Assembly (NCBI GenBank): GCA_028293805.1
Contig: JAQGOC010000179.1
Location: 1-40,402 of the forward strand
DNA from: Gammaproteobacteria bacterium
GTDB lineage: Bacteria > Pseudomonadota > Gammaproteobacteria > Steroidobacterales > Steroidobacteraceae
Length of the DNA: 40,402 bases
Reading direction: 5' to 3'
Part shown: positions 6,469 through 15,622 of the stretch, one piece after another
Position numbering within the stretch: the first letter of the stretch is position 1
How the letters are laid out: each line of letters starts with the position of its first letter
Program-made: the position numbers and the translations under genes
Notes under the pieces: generated by a model
What the model saw: the letters and a program-made list of their open reading frames with translations, nothing else
What the model was told of the DNA's origin: nothing
Database searches by the model: none

Positions 6469-7143
6469 TTACCCCTTCGCGGCGCTAATCTCGGCGTGCA
6501 TCGCTCGGATGGTCTGAGCGTAATCCTTGCTTCCGAAGATCGCCGACCCCGCCACGAATGTATCGGCGCCCGCCTGCGCGACGGCTTTGATGTTGTCGAC
6601 CTTCACTCCGCCGTCGATCTCCAGGCGCACGGCGCGGCCGGACGCGTCGATCCGCCGCCGCACCTCCGCGAGCTTGCGGAGCGCCGTCGGAATGAATTTC
6701 TGCCCGCCGAAGCCCGGGTTCACCGACATGATCAGCACCAGATCGAGCTTCTCGAGCGTGTAATCCAGGTAATCGAGCGGTGTCGCCGGATTGAACACGA
6801 GGCCGGGTTTGCAACCGTGCTCACGAATGATCTCGATCGTCCGATCGATATGTTCCGAGGCTTCCGGGTGAAACGAGATGTACGTGGCACCGGCGGCCGC
6901 GAAGTCCGGCACGATTCGATCCACCGGCCGCACCATGAGGTGCACGTCTATCGGTGCCTGCACGCCGTGTTTACGCAGCGCCTCACACACCAGCGGGCCG
7001 ATCGTCAGGTTCGGGACGTAATGGTTGTCCATCACGTCGAAGTGAACGAGCTCCGCGCCGGCGCTCAGAACAGCGTCGACTTCCTCGCCCAGCCGGGCAA
7101 AGTCCGCGGAGAGAATGGATGGGGCGATCCATGGAGTTTGCAT
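6469..7143 (-). CDS. rpe: ribulose-phosphate 3-epimerase
   Basis: The enzyme interconverts ribulose 5-phosphate and xylulose 5-phosphate in the pentose phosphate pathway. It is a metal-dependent TIM barrel of 224 residues, the usual size. Visible motifs are [13 protein letters not shown] at the first strand, [12 protein letters not shown] (His and Asp metal ligands), [15 protein letters not shown] at the phosphate loop and EIDGGV with the catalytic Asp. It is convergent with the CRP-like gene. The purC gene lies upstream on the same strand with 113 bases between them, so joint transcription is possible. Confidence 0.96.
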   Translation of the reverse strand: MQTPWIAPSILSADFARLGEEVDAVLSAGAELVHFDVMDNHYVPNLTIGPLVCEALRKHGVQAPIDVHLMVRPVDRIVPDFAAAGATYISFHPEASEHIDRTIEIIREHGCKPGLVFNPATPLDYLDYTLEKLDLVLIMSVNPGFGGQKFIPTALRKLAEVRRRIDASGRAVRLEIDGGVKVDNIKAVAQAGADTFVAGSAIFGSKDYAQTIRAMHAEISAAKG

Positions 7144-7256
7144 GTCGATCAGTCTACGCGCGCCGTGATGCGTGGCAACTCGCGGTGCGCATCAGGGGAC
7201 GCGGATTCGACACAGGTACAGTCCAAGGTGGAACAACCCTGCGGGGCGGACGGGCT

Positions 7257-8144
7257 CTATTTCGTGAGTCTCGCCAGCGCCTCGCTGTAGTTCTCACTCG
7301 TGCGCGCGATGATGTCGGGCGGCAGCCGCGGCCCGGGCGCCTTCTTGTTCCAATCGAGCCTCTCCAGATAATCCCTGACAAACTGCTTGTCGAAGCTCGG
7401 CGGGCTCGTTCCAACGCGGTACGTATCGGCCGGCCAGAAGCGCGAGGAATCGGGCGTCAGCGCCTCATCGATCAACGTGAGCTGGCCGGTGTCATCCACG
7501 CCGAACTCGAACTTCGTGTCGGCGATGATGATGCCGCGGCTGCGCGCATGCTCGGCCGCGAAGTTGTAAAGCGAGATGGCGGTATCACGCACGCGCGCGG
7601 CCAGCGCCGTTCCAACCAACCGCTCCACCTGCGAGAACGTGATGTTCTCATCGTGTTCGCCCATGGCAGCCTTCGAGGCAGGCGTAAACAGCGGAGTGGC
7701 GAGGCGCTCGGCCTGCTGAAGTCCCGGCGGCAAAGCGATTCCGCACACGCTGCCGGTCTTCTGATAATCCTTCCATCCCGAACCGATGAGATAGCCGCGG
7801 ACCACAGCCTCGATCGGCAGAGCCTGCAACCGTCGCACGATACCGGCTCGGCCCGCGAGCAACGCTTGCTCCGCCGGGTCTTTGATGACGCTCGCGAGCG
7901 ACCGGTCCGTCAAATGATTCGGCACGAGGTGGCGCGTGCGGGCGAACCAGAAATCGGAGATCTGGTGCAGCACCCGCCCCTTGTTCGGGATGGGATCCGG
8001 GAGCACCACGTCGAAGGCGGACAGCCGGTCGGTGGTCACGATGAGCATCGACTCCGCATCCACCGCGTAGATGTCCCGCACCTTCCCTTCGTGGATTTTC
8101 TCCAGCCCTTTCAAGGCTGTACGGAATACGGTGGGCGACTGCAT
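7257..8144 (-). CDS. purC: phosphoribosylaminoimidazole-succinocarboxamide (SAICAR) synthase
   Basis: This is the purine pathway ligase joining aspartate to CAIR with ATP. The 295-residue length and sequence (KIHEGKVRDIYAVDAESMLIVTTDRLSAFD, then IPNKGRVLHQISDFWF) fit the long, yeast-like form of PurC rather than the shorter E. coli form. SAICAR signatures such as VVRGYLIGSGWKDYQKTG and DTKFEFG are clear. It is preceded by a minus-strand promoter at 8190-8219. purE and purK are 6 kb away on the other strand. Confidence 0.96.
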   Translation of the reverse strand: MQSPTVFRTALKGLEKIHEGKVRDIYAVDAESMLIVTTDRLSAFDVVLPDPIPNKGRVLHQISDFWFARTRHLVPNHLTDRSLASVIKDPAEQALLAGRAGIVRRLQALPIEAVVRGYLIGSGWKDYQKTGSVCGIALPPGLQQAERLATPLFTPASKAAMGEHDENITFSQVERLVGTALAARVRDTAISLYNFAAEHARSRGIIIADTKFEFGVDDTGQLTLIDEALTPDSSRFWPADTYRVGTSPPSFDKQFVRDYLERLDWNKKAPGPRLPPDIIARTSENYSEALARLTK

Positions 8145-8189
8145 GGTGCACTACATCGGGGCATGCCGGGGGATATCACGGCACTTGCT

Positions 8190-8219
8190 ACTATATCCGA
8201 GCCGATTTGGCCGGGTGAA
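8190..8219 (-). promoter_or_regulatory. possible promoter of purC
   Basis: On the minus strand TTCACC (plus 8214-8219) and TATAGT (plus 8190-8195) are 18 bases apart, about 45 bases before the purC ATG. The rest of 8145-8415 has several loose copies of GGTGAAT- and GTCATTCGG-like words and no gene. Confidence 0.45.
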
Positions 8220-8415
8220 TTTTGGTCGAGTGAATTTGCCTGAGTAAATGGGGTCGACCGAACGGGTCAGTCATTCGGTGGTGATCGCCGGCGGTGAATG
8301 GGCCGGGTGGCTTCGGTCCATGACCGGGCCGAGTCATTCGGGTTGAGCGGCTGGTCGAGCGCAAGCGGCTTTTTCGGGGAATCGTGGGGACTCGAGTGAG
8401 GGCAGCGGTGGTGAT

Positions 8416-9234
8416 ATGGCAGCGTCGGTAAAGTGGACGGGCAAGGTCGTCGGCGGCATTCTGGGCATGCTCACGCTCGGGCCGATCGGCGCGGCCGTGG
8501 GCCTGGTGCTCGGACACCAGTTCGATGAGGAAGCCGGCAACGCCGAAGCGGATCCGCGCCTGGGAGGCAGCGAGAGCCTTGCCGCGCTCGGTGAGCGGTT
8601 CTTCCGTACCACCTTCCGCGTCATGGGCTATCTCGCCAAGGCCGACGGCAGAGTCTCCGAGCGCGAGATCTCCGCGGCACGTGGCGTCATGTCGGACTTG
8701 CACCTGAATCCGGTGCAGGTACGCGCCGCGATCGATTACTTCACCGCAGGCAAACAACGCGATTTCAATCCCGTCGCGGAGCTCACCACTCTGCGCCAGG
8801 CATGCCAGGGCCGGCCCGAGCTGCTGCGCGTGTTCATGGAAATCCAGGTGCGCGCCGCGCTGAGCGGCAACAACCTCGAAGGTCCGGTGCGCGATCTGCT
8901 CACCCGGGTCGCCGCGCGCCTGGGCATTTCGAATCTGGAGCTGGCCCAGATCGAAACGGTGTTACGCATCCGCACCGGCAGCTTCCATCACGGCTACGCC
9001 CGCAGCAACGGCGCCGGGGTGGAGCAGCTCGAGCAGGCTTACAAGGTATTGGACACGACGGCCAGCGCAAGCAAGGCGGAAATCGTCAAAGCCTATCGCC
9101 GCCAGCTGAGTCGCCATCATCCGGACAAACTCAAGGCCAACGGCCTGCCCGAGTCGATGATCGAGCACGCCAAACAGCGCACCCAACAGATCATCGAAGC
9201 CTACGAGCTCATCTGCGAGCGCCGCGGAATCTAG
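8416..9234 (+). CDS. djlA: DjlA-like co-chaperone (TerB-like plus J domain)
   Basis: This is a membrane-anchored DnaJ-family co-chaperone for DnaK. One glycine-rich hydrophobic segment near the N-terminus (residues about 8-33) fits the DjlA transmembrane segment, with the bulk of the protein in the cytoplasm. A TerB-like helical domain follows at about 55-185. The last 70 residues form a J domain with the essential HPD tripeptide at 235-237 (SRHHPDKLKANG). At 272 residues it matches E. coli DjlA. The ribosome site is weak (GGTGGTGAT). The gene stands alone between purC and a convergent binding-protein gene. Confidence 0.9.
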   Translation: MAASVKWTGKVVGGILGMLTLGPIGAAVGLVLGHQFDEEAGNAEADPRLGGSESLAALGERFFRTTFRVMGYLAKADGRVSEREISAARGVMSDLHLNPVQVRAAIDYFTAGKQRDFNPVAELTTLRQACQGRPELLRVFMEIQVRAALSGNNLEGPVRDLLTRVAARLGISNLELAQIETVLRIRTGSFHHGYARSNGAGVEQLEQAYKVLDTTASASKAEIVKAYRRQLSRHHPDKLKANGLPESMIEHAKQRTQQIIEAYELICERRGI

Positions 9235-9249
9235 CCGCAGCCAGGTGCG

Positions 9250-10062
9250 CTATACGGCAGTCCGGCTGGCCCACTCCTCGATGACCGCCTGAATAGCCCG
9301 CACTCCGTCAGTCAACGCCGCAGGCCCAGGCTGCAGGATCAGTGACGATTTGATCTCTCGCACAAACCCATCGCGTATGGCGGGAATCGCCCCCCACCCC
9401 GCCCGCGCGGCAACCTGCGTGGGCTGAAACTTCTTGCCGCACCAGGAGCCCAGGATGATGTCGGGGGCACGCCGCGGCACCTCGAGCGGATCGGCAATGA
9501 TGCGCTGGCGGCCCAGCGACTGAATGCCCAGCTCCGGAAAACAATCCACCCCACCCGCCAGCTCGACGAGCTCCGACACCCAGCGGATCCCTGAAATCTG
9601 CGGCTCATCCCACTCCTCGAAATACACGCGCGGTCGACGCGTGAGAGCCGCCGCACGGCCACGCACCGCCGCCAGCCCCACCGTGAACTGCCGGACCAAC
9701 TCATGCGTTTTCGTCTCGCACCCGATCATTCCGCCCAGTGTGCGGATCATCCTCAGGATGTCCTCGATGCTGCGATGGTTGAATACGTGCACTTCGATAC
9801 CCGCACGCACCAGCTCGGCCGCGATGTCGGCCTGCAGGTCCGAGAAGCCCAGAACGAGATCGGGCTCGAGGGCCACAATGCGGTCGATCTTGGCGCTGGT
9901 GAACGCGGAGACGCGCGGCTTCTCCTTGCGGGCGCGCGGCGGTCTGACCGTGAAGCCGGAGATACCGACGATCCGCCAGTCCTCTCCGAGCAGGTATAGG
10001 GTCTCGGTCGTCTCCTCGGTCAGGCAAACGATCCGCTGCGGGAATCCGGTTGGTGTAGCCAT
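9250..10062 (-). CDS. BtuF-like ABC-type substrate-binding protein without a signal peptide
   Basis: The 270-residue protein has the fold pattern of the cobalamin/iron-siderophore binding family: RIVCLTEETTETLYLLG at the start, a VALEPDLVLGFSDLQ segment near residue 65-80, and a second lobe beginning near RPRVYFEEWDEP. In BtuF this family brings vitamin B12 to BtuCD. Oddly, the frame has a stop just upstream of ATG 10062 and the first residues are polar, so no export signal is encoded. No permease or ATPase gene is nearby. Such orphan, cobalamin-binding-like cytosolic proteins are seen in other proteobacteria; the ligand here is unknown. Confidence 0.75.
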   Translation of the reverse strand: MATPTGFPQRIVCLTEETTETLYLLGEDWRIVGISGFTVRPPRARKEKPRVSAFTSAKIDRIVALEPDLVLGFSDLQADIAAELVRAGIEVHVFNHRSIEDILRMIRTLGGMIGCETKTHELVRQFTVGLAAVRGRAAALTRRPRVYFEEWDEPQISGIRWVSELVELAGGVDCFPELGIQSLGRQRIIADPLEVPRRAPDIILGSWCGKKFQPTQVAARAGWGAIPAIRDGFVREIKSSLILQPGPAALTDGVRAIQAVIEEWASRTAV

Positions 10063-10083
10063 AGCGGGTGTTACCCTATCCTA

Positions 10084-11424
10084 ATGTCGGCGCGTATCTG
10101 GGCCTTCCTCGACTGGTGCTGCTTCGGGCCCCCTTCGACCCGAGCGGGCACACTTGGGCTCGTCCTGCGTGTTCTACGTTACCCGTACGCGGTCGTTCGC
10201 GATCTCTGGCGCGGTGCTATCAACCTGCGCGCGATGGGGCTCGTCTACACCACCCTGCTGTCGATCATCCCCCTGGTTGCCTTCAGCTTCGCCATTCTCA
10301 AGCTCTTCGGCGCACACCGTGATCTCGAGCCGATCGTTTACGAGTTCTTCCGTCCGGTGGGCGGCGCGGCCGCGGGCGAGCTCGCCTCACGAGTCGTAAA
10401 ATTCGCGGCTCGCGTGAGCGGCGTGGTCGGCACCCTCGGCTTCGCGCTCCTCGCGTGGACCCTGCTGGGTACGATCAAAAAGGTCGAGGACAGCTTCAAC
10501 TTTCTCTGGCGCGTGGACCACCCGCGAAGCTTCGGGCGGCGCATTGCAGAATACCTGAGCCTCATCGTAATGGGACCGCTGCTGCTGGGCGGCTTCATCG
10601 GCCTGTCGCATGCGGCGCTCGCCAGCGGACCCATGCAAGAGGTTGTGAGACTGCCGGTGCTCGATCGTCTGGCCGGTTTCGGCATCAGGCTCGCACCCTA
10701 CGCAATGGTCACCGCATTCTTCACCGGCCTTTACATGTTCATCCCCAATACGCGCGTGCAGTGGCGACCGGCGCTCATCGGCGCGCTCGTGGGCGGTGTG
10801 CTCTGGGCCGCGGTAGGGAAGATGTTCACGGCGTTCGTCGTGTATTCGACGCGGCTGACGATCGTCTATGCAGGCTTTGCGTTCGTCGTGGCGGCGCTGC
10901 TGTGGACCTACTTCGGCTGGCTGATTCTGCTCGCGGGAGCGCAACTGTCGTTCTACATCCAGAACCCGGCCTACCTGCGGCTCGGTCTGCAGGAGCTGCG
11001 GCTCTCGAGCGTCGAGCTCGAGCAACTCGCGCTGAAACTGATGTATTTCGCGGGGCGCGCGCACGTCAACGGCGAGCCGCGCTGGACGGTAGACCGGCTT
11101 GCCGCGGAGCTGGGGCTGCCCGGCATTGCTGTCGCACAGGTGTCGGCATCGCTCGAGCGAGCGGGCCTGCTCATCGTCAGGCAAAATGATGAGTTGGTTC
11201 CGGCGCGCGACATCGGCCGCATCCGTGTCTGCGACATACTGGAAATCGCCCGTAACCAGCGGAGCGGACACTTTGCTCCGCGGAACGTGGCGATTCCGCC
11301 CGTGGATCGTCTACTCGCCGCCATTGACGAAGCGCGCCGCAATCGTTGCGGCGATCTCACCCTGCGGGACTTGGTGGAAGAAGTGCCGCGCCCTTCTCTC
11401 ACGTTGGCTGCGCGCCGGGAGTAG
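10084..11424 (+). CDS. YihY/BrkB-family inner-membrane protein with a C-terminal winged-helix-like region
   Basis: This is a polytopic membrane protein of the family once called ribonuclease BN by mistake. About six hydrophobic segments lie between residues 50 and 300, including TTLLSIIPLVAFSFAILK and the family stretch TRLTIVYAGFAFVVAALLWTYF cut at the helix boundaries. The last 140 residues are soluble and look like a winged-helix module (WTVDRLAAELGLPGIAVAQV, then SLERAGLLIV), a layout known in proteobacterial members of about 420-450 residues. Function is not established. The start is 21 bases from the divergent BtuF-like gene, too little for two separate promoters. Confidence 0.88.
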   Translation: MSARIWAFLDWCCFGPPSTRAGTLGLVLRVLRYPYAVVRDLWRGAINLRAMGLVYTTLLSIIPLVAFSFAILKLFGAHRDLEPIVYEFFRPVGGAAAGELASRVVKFAARVSGVVGTLGFALLAWTLLGTIKKVEDSFNFLWRVDHPRSFGRRIAEYLSLIVMGPLLLGGFIGLSHAALASGPMQEVVRLPVLDRLAGFGIRLAPYAMVTAFFTGLYMFIPNTRVQWRPALIGALVGGVLWAAVGKMFTAFVVYSTRLTIVYAGFAFVVAALLWTYFGWLILLAGAQLSFYIQNPAYLRLGLQELRLSSVELEQLALKLMYFAGRAHVNGEPRWTVDRLAAELGLPGIAVAQVSASLERAGLLIVRQNDELVPARDIGRIRVCDILEIARNQRSGHFAPRNVAIPPVDRLLAAIDEARRNRCGDLTLRDLVEEVPRPSLTLAARRE

Positions 11425-11473
11425 ATCGTCGCCAAGGCCGGCAGGCGCTGCCGCAGCCGCGGGCGAGACCATC

Positions 11474-12838
11474 CTACTCGCCGGCGATCGTCATCTCGCC
11501 GATGAGGACCGAGCCCGTTCGTATCGCTCCCCGCATATCCACGTCGCTGCCGACAGCAACGATGTCGGCAAACATCTGCTTCAAGTTTCCGGCGATGGTG
11601 ATCTCCTGCACGGGATAAGTGACGACTCCGTTCTCGACCCAGAAGCCGCTCGCGCCGCGCGAATAGTCTCCCGTCACTCCGTTGACACCCTGACCCATCA
11701 GCTCTGTCACCAGCAGACCGGTGTGCATCCGTGTCAGGAAGCTTTGCAGATCGAGCGCCCTCCCAGGCGTGGCAACAATGAGGTTGTGCACGCCGCCGGC
11801 ATTGCCGGTGCTTTTCAGGCCGAGCCTGCGCGCCGAATAGCTGCCGAGCACGTAGCCGTCGAGAACGCCGTCGCGCACGAGGTCGCGGTCTTTCGTCGCG
11901 GCACCCTCATCGTCGAACGGGTTACTGGCGAGACCCTTCGGGATGTGGGGACGCTCGAAGATCTGCAGGAAGGACGGGAAGATCTCTTTCCCGGCCGCGT
12001 CGAGCAGGAAAGACGCCTTGCGATATTGCGCGGCACCGCGGATGGCCCCGGTGAAGGACCTGAACAAGCCGCGAGCCATGTCGGGCGAGAAGGCGACCGG
12101 CGCCTTGCGGGTCGTGAGCTTGCGCGAGCCCAACCGTGCCACGGCACGCTGTCCCGCAATGCGGCCAATCGCGTCCACCGCCTCGAGATCGGCAGGGTCG
12201 CGAGCAGTCGTGTACCAGTAGTCCCGTTGCATCTCATCGCTCTCTTGCGCAATGAGCGAGCAGCTCACGGAGTGACTCGTGCTGTGAACGCCGGCCAGAA
12301 AGCCCAGGGAGTTGCCATATACGCCGGTGTGGCGTTGGCTGTTGACGCTGCCGCCTTCGGAATTCGTGATGCGCGCATCGACAGCAAGGCCCGCAGCCTC
12401 GCACTGGCGCGCGATCTCGATGGCCGCTTCCGGAGTCAGGTCCCAGGGGTGGTCGAGATCGAGGTCGGGGATATCGCGGGCCAGAGCTTCGGGCTCGATG
12501 AGACCCGCATACGGATCCTCGGCCGTATAGCGAGCGATGGCACAGGCCTTCTCGACCGTGTCCCGGACGGCCTGCCTGCTGAGATCCGCCGTGCTAGCCG
12601 AGCCTTTACGCTTGCCGAAGTACACGGTGACCCCGAGGCCACGATCGCGCTGGTACTCGATGGTGTCGACCTCGCCCAGGCGGACGCTCACCCCGAGCCC
12701 CTGGCTCACGTTGGCGTCGGCTTCACACTGCGAGGCCCCTTGGCGGTGGGCTTCTTCCAGCACAAAACTGACCACATCCTGTAACTGCGGTATTCCCTTG
12801 GATTCGGCCGCCTGTTGCATTACATCCGCTTGGGTCAC
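11474..12838 (-). CDS. pmbA: PmbA/TldE subunit of the TldD-TldE metalloprotease
   Basis: PmbA (TldE) pairs with TldD to form a heterodimeric peptidase that trims unfolded peptides such as pro-microcin B17 and the CcdA antitoxin. In E. coli the zinc site is in TldD, and TldE shapes the chamber. The 454 residues align with the family over their length, with GLGVSVRLGEVDTIEYQRD near the N-terminus and GASGFWVENGVVTYPVQEIT near the C-terminus. There is no HExxH motif, as expected for this subunit. Its partner tldD is on the same strand 5 kb away. darP is divergent, 35 bases from this start. Confidence 0.95.
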   Translation of the reverse strand: MTQADVMQQAAESKGIPQLQDVVSFVLEEAHRQGASQCEADANVSQGLGVSVRLGEVDTIEYQRDRGLGVTVYFGKRKGSASTADLSRQAVRDTVEKACAIARYTAEDPYAGLIEPEALARDIPDLDLDHPWDLTPEAAIEIARQCEAAGLAVDARITNSEGGSVNSQRHTGVYGNSLGFLAGVHSTSHSVSCSLIAQESDEMQRDYWYTTARDPADLEAVDAIGRIAGQRAVARLGSRKLTTRKAPVAFSPDMARGLFRSFTGAIRGAAQYRKASFLLDAAGKEIFPSFLQIFERPHIPKGLASNPFDDEGAATKDRDLVRDGVLDGYVLGSYSARRLGLKSTGNAGGVHNLIVATPGRALDLQSFLTRMHTGLLVTELMGQGVNGVTGDYSRGASGFWVENGVVTYPVQEITIAGNLKQMFADIVAVGSDVDMRGAIRTGSVLIGEMTIAGE

Positions 12839-12873
12839 GAAGGAGTAGGGCAGAATTGTACCAGTCGCAAGCC

Positions 12874-13446
12874 ATGCGCCCGCGCCAGGACTTTAAATTG
12901 ACATCGGAACCGCCACGACACCCGCAAGACGACGCCCCGGAGCACGAGGGGCCGAGCAAAAGCGCACGCAAGCGCGCCGCTCACGCCGCCCAGGATCTGG
13001 GCGAGGAGCTGATACGCATGCGCGACAGCGACCTGAATACCCTGAATCTGCCTGAGCGCGTAATGGATGCCATTCACGAGGCCCGCCGGATAACGAGCCG
13101 CAGCGGCGGCGCGCGCCAGAGGCAGTACATCGGCAAGCTCATGCGCGACATCGACCTCGAGCCGATCTACACCTTCATCGCCTCCCGCAGCAAACTCGAT
13201 GCGCGCGAAACCGAGCGCTTCAAGCGCGTCGAGGCCTGGCGAGAGCGTTTGATCGTCGAAGGCGCGCCCGCATTGGAAGAGCTCGAGCGCTGGCGCCCGG
13301 GCCTGGACCGCGACGCATTGGCCCCTCTTCTTGGCGCCGCTCAAGCAGAACGCCAGCGCACCGGCCTCAATGGTTCCGCAGGCCGCGAGCTCTTCCGTGC
13401 CCTGCGCGCCATATTCGAGCAAGAGAGCAAAAGCACCGACGAGTAA
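12874..13446 (+). CDS. darP: ribosome-associated protein DarP (YjgA, DUF615)
   Basis: DarP associates with the 50S subunit precursor and helps late large-subunit assembly. The protein is 190 residues, highly charged and helical. Family stretches are visible: SKSARKRAAHAAQDLGEELI, then NLPERVMDAIHEAR and RQRQYIGKLMRDID. I start at ATG 12874 (MRPRQDF) rather than the in-frame TTG 18 bases upstream. Divergence from pmbA with a very short gap is also the arrangement in E. coli (yjgA-pmbA). Its last codons and following 120 bases are found again, decayed, 206 bases downstream. Confidence 0.93.
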   Translation: MRPRQDFKLTSEPPRHPQDDAPEHEGPSKSARKRAAHAAQDLGEELIRMRDSDLNTLNLPERVMDAIHEARRITSRSGGARQRQYIGKLMRDIDLEPIYTFIASRSKLDARETERFKRVEAWRERLIVEGAPALEELERWRPGLDRDALAPLLGAAQAERQRTGLNGSAGRELFRALRAIFEQESKSTDE

Positions 13447-13755
13447 AGTATCCAAACCGGCCCGTTACCTACAGGGCAAAAAAGACGCTTTTGCTCGGGG
13501 CGCGCTGCCCGGCGGGTGCGCAGCCCGGGCTGCCCAGCCCCGCTCGCGCGGCCGGGGGCCCAGCTGCGCGCCGCGAACCGAACCAGCCACTGGCCCCATT
13601 CGCTGGATGCACTGCAAACTGTCCGCCCGTGAGAAAAAGCACCGACGAATAAAGCGCCCAGAACCAGCCCGTTTTCTAGCGGCCAAAAGATGCTTTTTGG
13701 TCTGGGGGCGGGCAGCGGGGGCGCCAGCCCGGGGCGCGCAGCCTGGGGCCGCGAC
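13423..13755. repeat. tandem duplication of the darP 3' end and downstream DNA
   Basis: The segment from 13423 (GAGAGCAAAAGCACCGACGA, the end of darP, then TAAAG) is matched by one from 13630 (GAGAAAAAGCACCGACGA, then ATAAAG), 206 bases later. Similarity continues for about 120 bases: CCGGCCCGTT versus CCAGCCCGTT, then A-rich/CTTTT hairpins, then GC-rich CCCGGGGC stretches. The second copy still encodes the KKSTDE-stop tail but has no gene before it. The whole interval 13447-13853 holds no other gene. Confidence 0.65.
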
Positions 13756-13773
13756 GAGCCAGTAGGCGCGCTC

Positions 13774-13834
13774 GCTGAAAGCGCCGCAGGCGTCTTTCAG
13801 CCCATTGGACAACCGCCGCAGGCGTCTTTCAGCC
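13774..13834. repeat. twin 21-base repeat with hairpin before purE
   Basis: CGCCGCAGGCGTCTTTCAGCC occurs at 13782-13802 and again at 13814-13834, 32 bases apart (three helical turns). The first copy is preceded by GCTGAAAG (13774-13781), which pairs with CTTTCAGC to make a hairpin with an inner CGCC/GGCG stem. The second copy ends about nine bases before the purE -10 box, so it could be an operator or a read-through block. Confidence 0.6.
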
Positions 13835-13842
13835 AATTCGAT

Positions 13843-13848
13843 ACAATA
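13843..13848 (+). promoter_or_regulatory. -10 box (TACAAT) directly before purE
   Basis: TACAAT ends five bases before the purE ATG (13854), which would place the transcript start at or next to the start codon. No clear -35 or ribosome site is seen. Compare coq7. Confidence 0.4.
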
Positions 13849-13853
13849 CCCGG

Positions 13854-14354
13854 ATGAAACCGCTGGTTGGCATCATCATGGGCTCGTCTTCCGATTGGGA
13901 GACACTGCAGGCTGCTGCCGACATGTTGGATAAACTGTCCGTCCCGTACGAAGTCCGTATCGTGTCTGCGCACCGCACGCCCGATCTGCTCTTCGAATAC
14001 GCTTCGACGGCGCGCTCGCGCGGCCTCGAGGTCATCATCGCGGGCGCCGGCGGGGCCGCCCACCTGCCCGGCATGACGGCTGCGAAGACCAGCCTGCCGG
14101 TGCTTGGCGTCCCGGTGCAATCGAAAGCTCTGAGCGGCCTCGATTCCCTGCTCTCCATCGTGCAGATGCCGGCGGGAGTACCCGTCGCGACTTTCGCCAT
14201 CGGGGCGGCGGGCGCGGCGAACGCGGCCCTTTGCGCCGCAGCGATCCTCGGCAACAAGTACCCTGCCATTTCAATGTCGATTGACGCCTTTCGCGAGCAG
14301 CAGACCTCCAGCGTGCTTAACAAGCCCGATCCGCGCACGACGCCACACACATGA
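13854..14354 (+). CDS. purE: N5-carboxyaminoimidazole ribonucleotide mutase
   Basis: PurE moves the carboxyl group of N5-CAIR to give CAIR in purine synthesis. The 166 residues include the phosphate loop [13 protein letters not shown], the active-site VSAHRTPD near residue 43 and [13 protein letters not shown] near residue 65, all intact. It works with PurK, whose ATG overlaps the purE stop (ATGA), so the pair is a translationally coupled operon. The purE start has a -10 box immediately before it and no ribosome site. Confidence 0.97.
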   Translation: MKPLVGIIMGSSSDWETLQAAADMLDKLSVPYEVRIVSAHRTPDLLFEYASTARSRGLEVIIAGAGGAAHLPGMTAAKTSLPVLGVPVQSKALSGLDSLLSIVQMPAGVPVATFAIGAAGAANAALCAAAILGNKYPAISMSIDAFREQQTSSVLNKPDPRTTPHT

Positions 14355-15514
14355 CGGTTGGCATCGTGGGCGCCGGCCAGTTGGGCCGCATGCTCGCTTT
14401 GGCGGGCTATCCTCTGGGCCTCGACTTTCTGTTCCTGGATCCTGCGAAAGATGCCCCGGGCGGCAGGGTCGCCCCGGTCCTGCATGGCTTGTTCACCGAC
14501 CGCGAGCTGCTGGCGCAATTGGCACGGCGATCCGAGGTCCTTACGTTCGACTGGGAAAACGTGTCCGTGGAGGCGCTTCGCGCACTTGCCGGGTCCGCGA
14601 TCAAGTCTCCTGTCGGCCGCGGTAAGCGTCGTACGCAGGACGAACGTCGCACCAGAAGCGCTCGTATCTGTCCGCCGATCCCGGCCCTTGCGACCGCACA
14701 GGACCGCGTGAGCGAGAAGCGTTTGTTCGAGCGCCTGAAAATCCCAACGACTCGTTGGCGCGCGGTGGCTTCGCGCTCGCAACTCGAGCGCGCCATTCGT
14801 GAAATCGGCCTTCCGGGCGTGATCAAAACACGGCGGCTCGGCTACGACGGCAAAGGTCAGGCGGTCGTCCGGACGCCAGAGGACGCCGAACGCGCGTGGC
14901 AGGAGTTCGGGTCGGTCGGCCTCATTTACGAAGAGTGGATCCCGTTCGACTGCGAAGTGTCGATCATCGGGGCGCGAAGCCGGCGGGGTGAGGTTGCGAT
15001 TTACCCTCTCAACGGCAACGTCCACGCACAGGGAATCCTGCGGCTGACACGCGCTCCATTCGGGCCGCCGCGCTGGCAGCGGCTGGCCGCACGGTATCTG
15101 GAGCGTGTGCTGGCCCACTTCCACTACACCGGCATTCTGACCATCGAGTTCTTTGTGCGGGGTGGGCGGCTCATTGCCAACGAAATGGCGCCCCGGGTTC
15201 ATAACTCGGGCCACTGGACCATCGAAGGGGCGGTCACGAGCCAGTTCGAGAATCACCTGCGCGCGATTCTCGATCTCCCCCTGGGATCAACCCGCCCGGT
15301 GGGCTACAGCGCCATGCTCAACCTCATCGGTAGCATGCCGCCGCCGGCGGCGATTCTGGCCCACGAAGGGGTGCATTTACACCATTATGACAAGGAGCCC
15401 CGCCCGGGCCGCAAGGTGGGACACTGCACGATCGTGGAGCCCACACACCTGCGCCGGGACCGACGGGCACGGCAATTGCTCAGGGAGTTGGCCCCCGGGA
15501 TACGCATCCCTTAA
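14351..15514 (+). CDS. purK: N5-carboxyaminoimidazole ribonucleotide synthase
   Basis: PurK is an ATP-grasp enzyme that carboxylates AIR to N5-CAIR for PurE. The N-terminal [14 protein letters not shown] loop, the ATP-grasp strand [15 protein letters not shown] near residue 158, [16 protein letters not shown] and the metal-binding [15 protein letters not shown] near residue 278 are all present. The length is 387. Residues about 82-105 form a basic, low-complexity insert ([19 protein letters not shown]) just before the normal [12 protein letters not shown] segment. Related enzymes I recall pass directly from the first domain to this segment. The insert keeps the frame, so the enzyme should still fold. 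Confidence 0.95.
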   Translation: MTVGIVGAGQLGRMLALAGYPLGLDFLFLDPAKDAPGGRVAPVLHGLFTDRELLAQLARRSEVLTFDWENVSVEALRALAGSAIKSPVGRGKRRTQDERRTRSARICPPIPALATAQDRVSEKRLFERLKIPTTRWRAVASRSQLERAIREIGLPGVIKTRRLGYDGKGQAVVRTPEDAERAWQEFGSVGLIYEEWIPFDCEVSIIGARSRRGEVAIYPLNGNVHAQGILRLTRAPFGPPRWQRLAARYLERVLAHFHYTGILTIEFFVRGGRLIANEMAPRVHNSGHWTIEGAVTSQFENHLRAILDLPLGSTRPVGYSAMLNLIGSMPPPAAILAHEGVHLHHYDKEPRPGRKVGHCTIVEPTHLRRDRRARQLLRELAPGIRIP

Positions 15515-15622
15515 TATCGGGCTCGTCGTTCGAGTCCTCAAAATGCGGCGCCCGCTGTACACAAGAAGGAATCGGAAGGCTGACAACATGCCGACCCCGG
15601 CCGGTTGTCGGCGTGAGCACTC

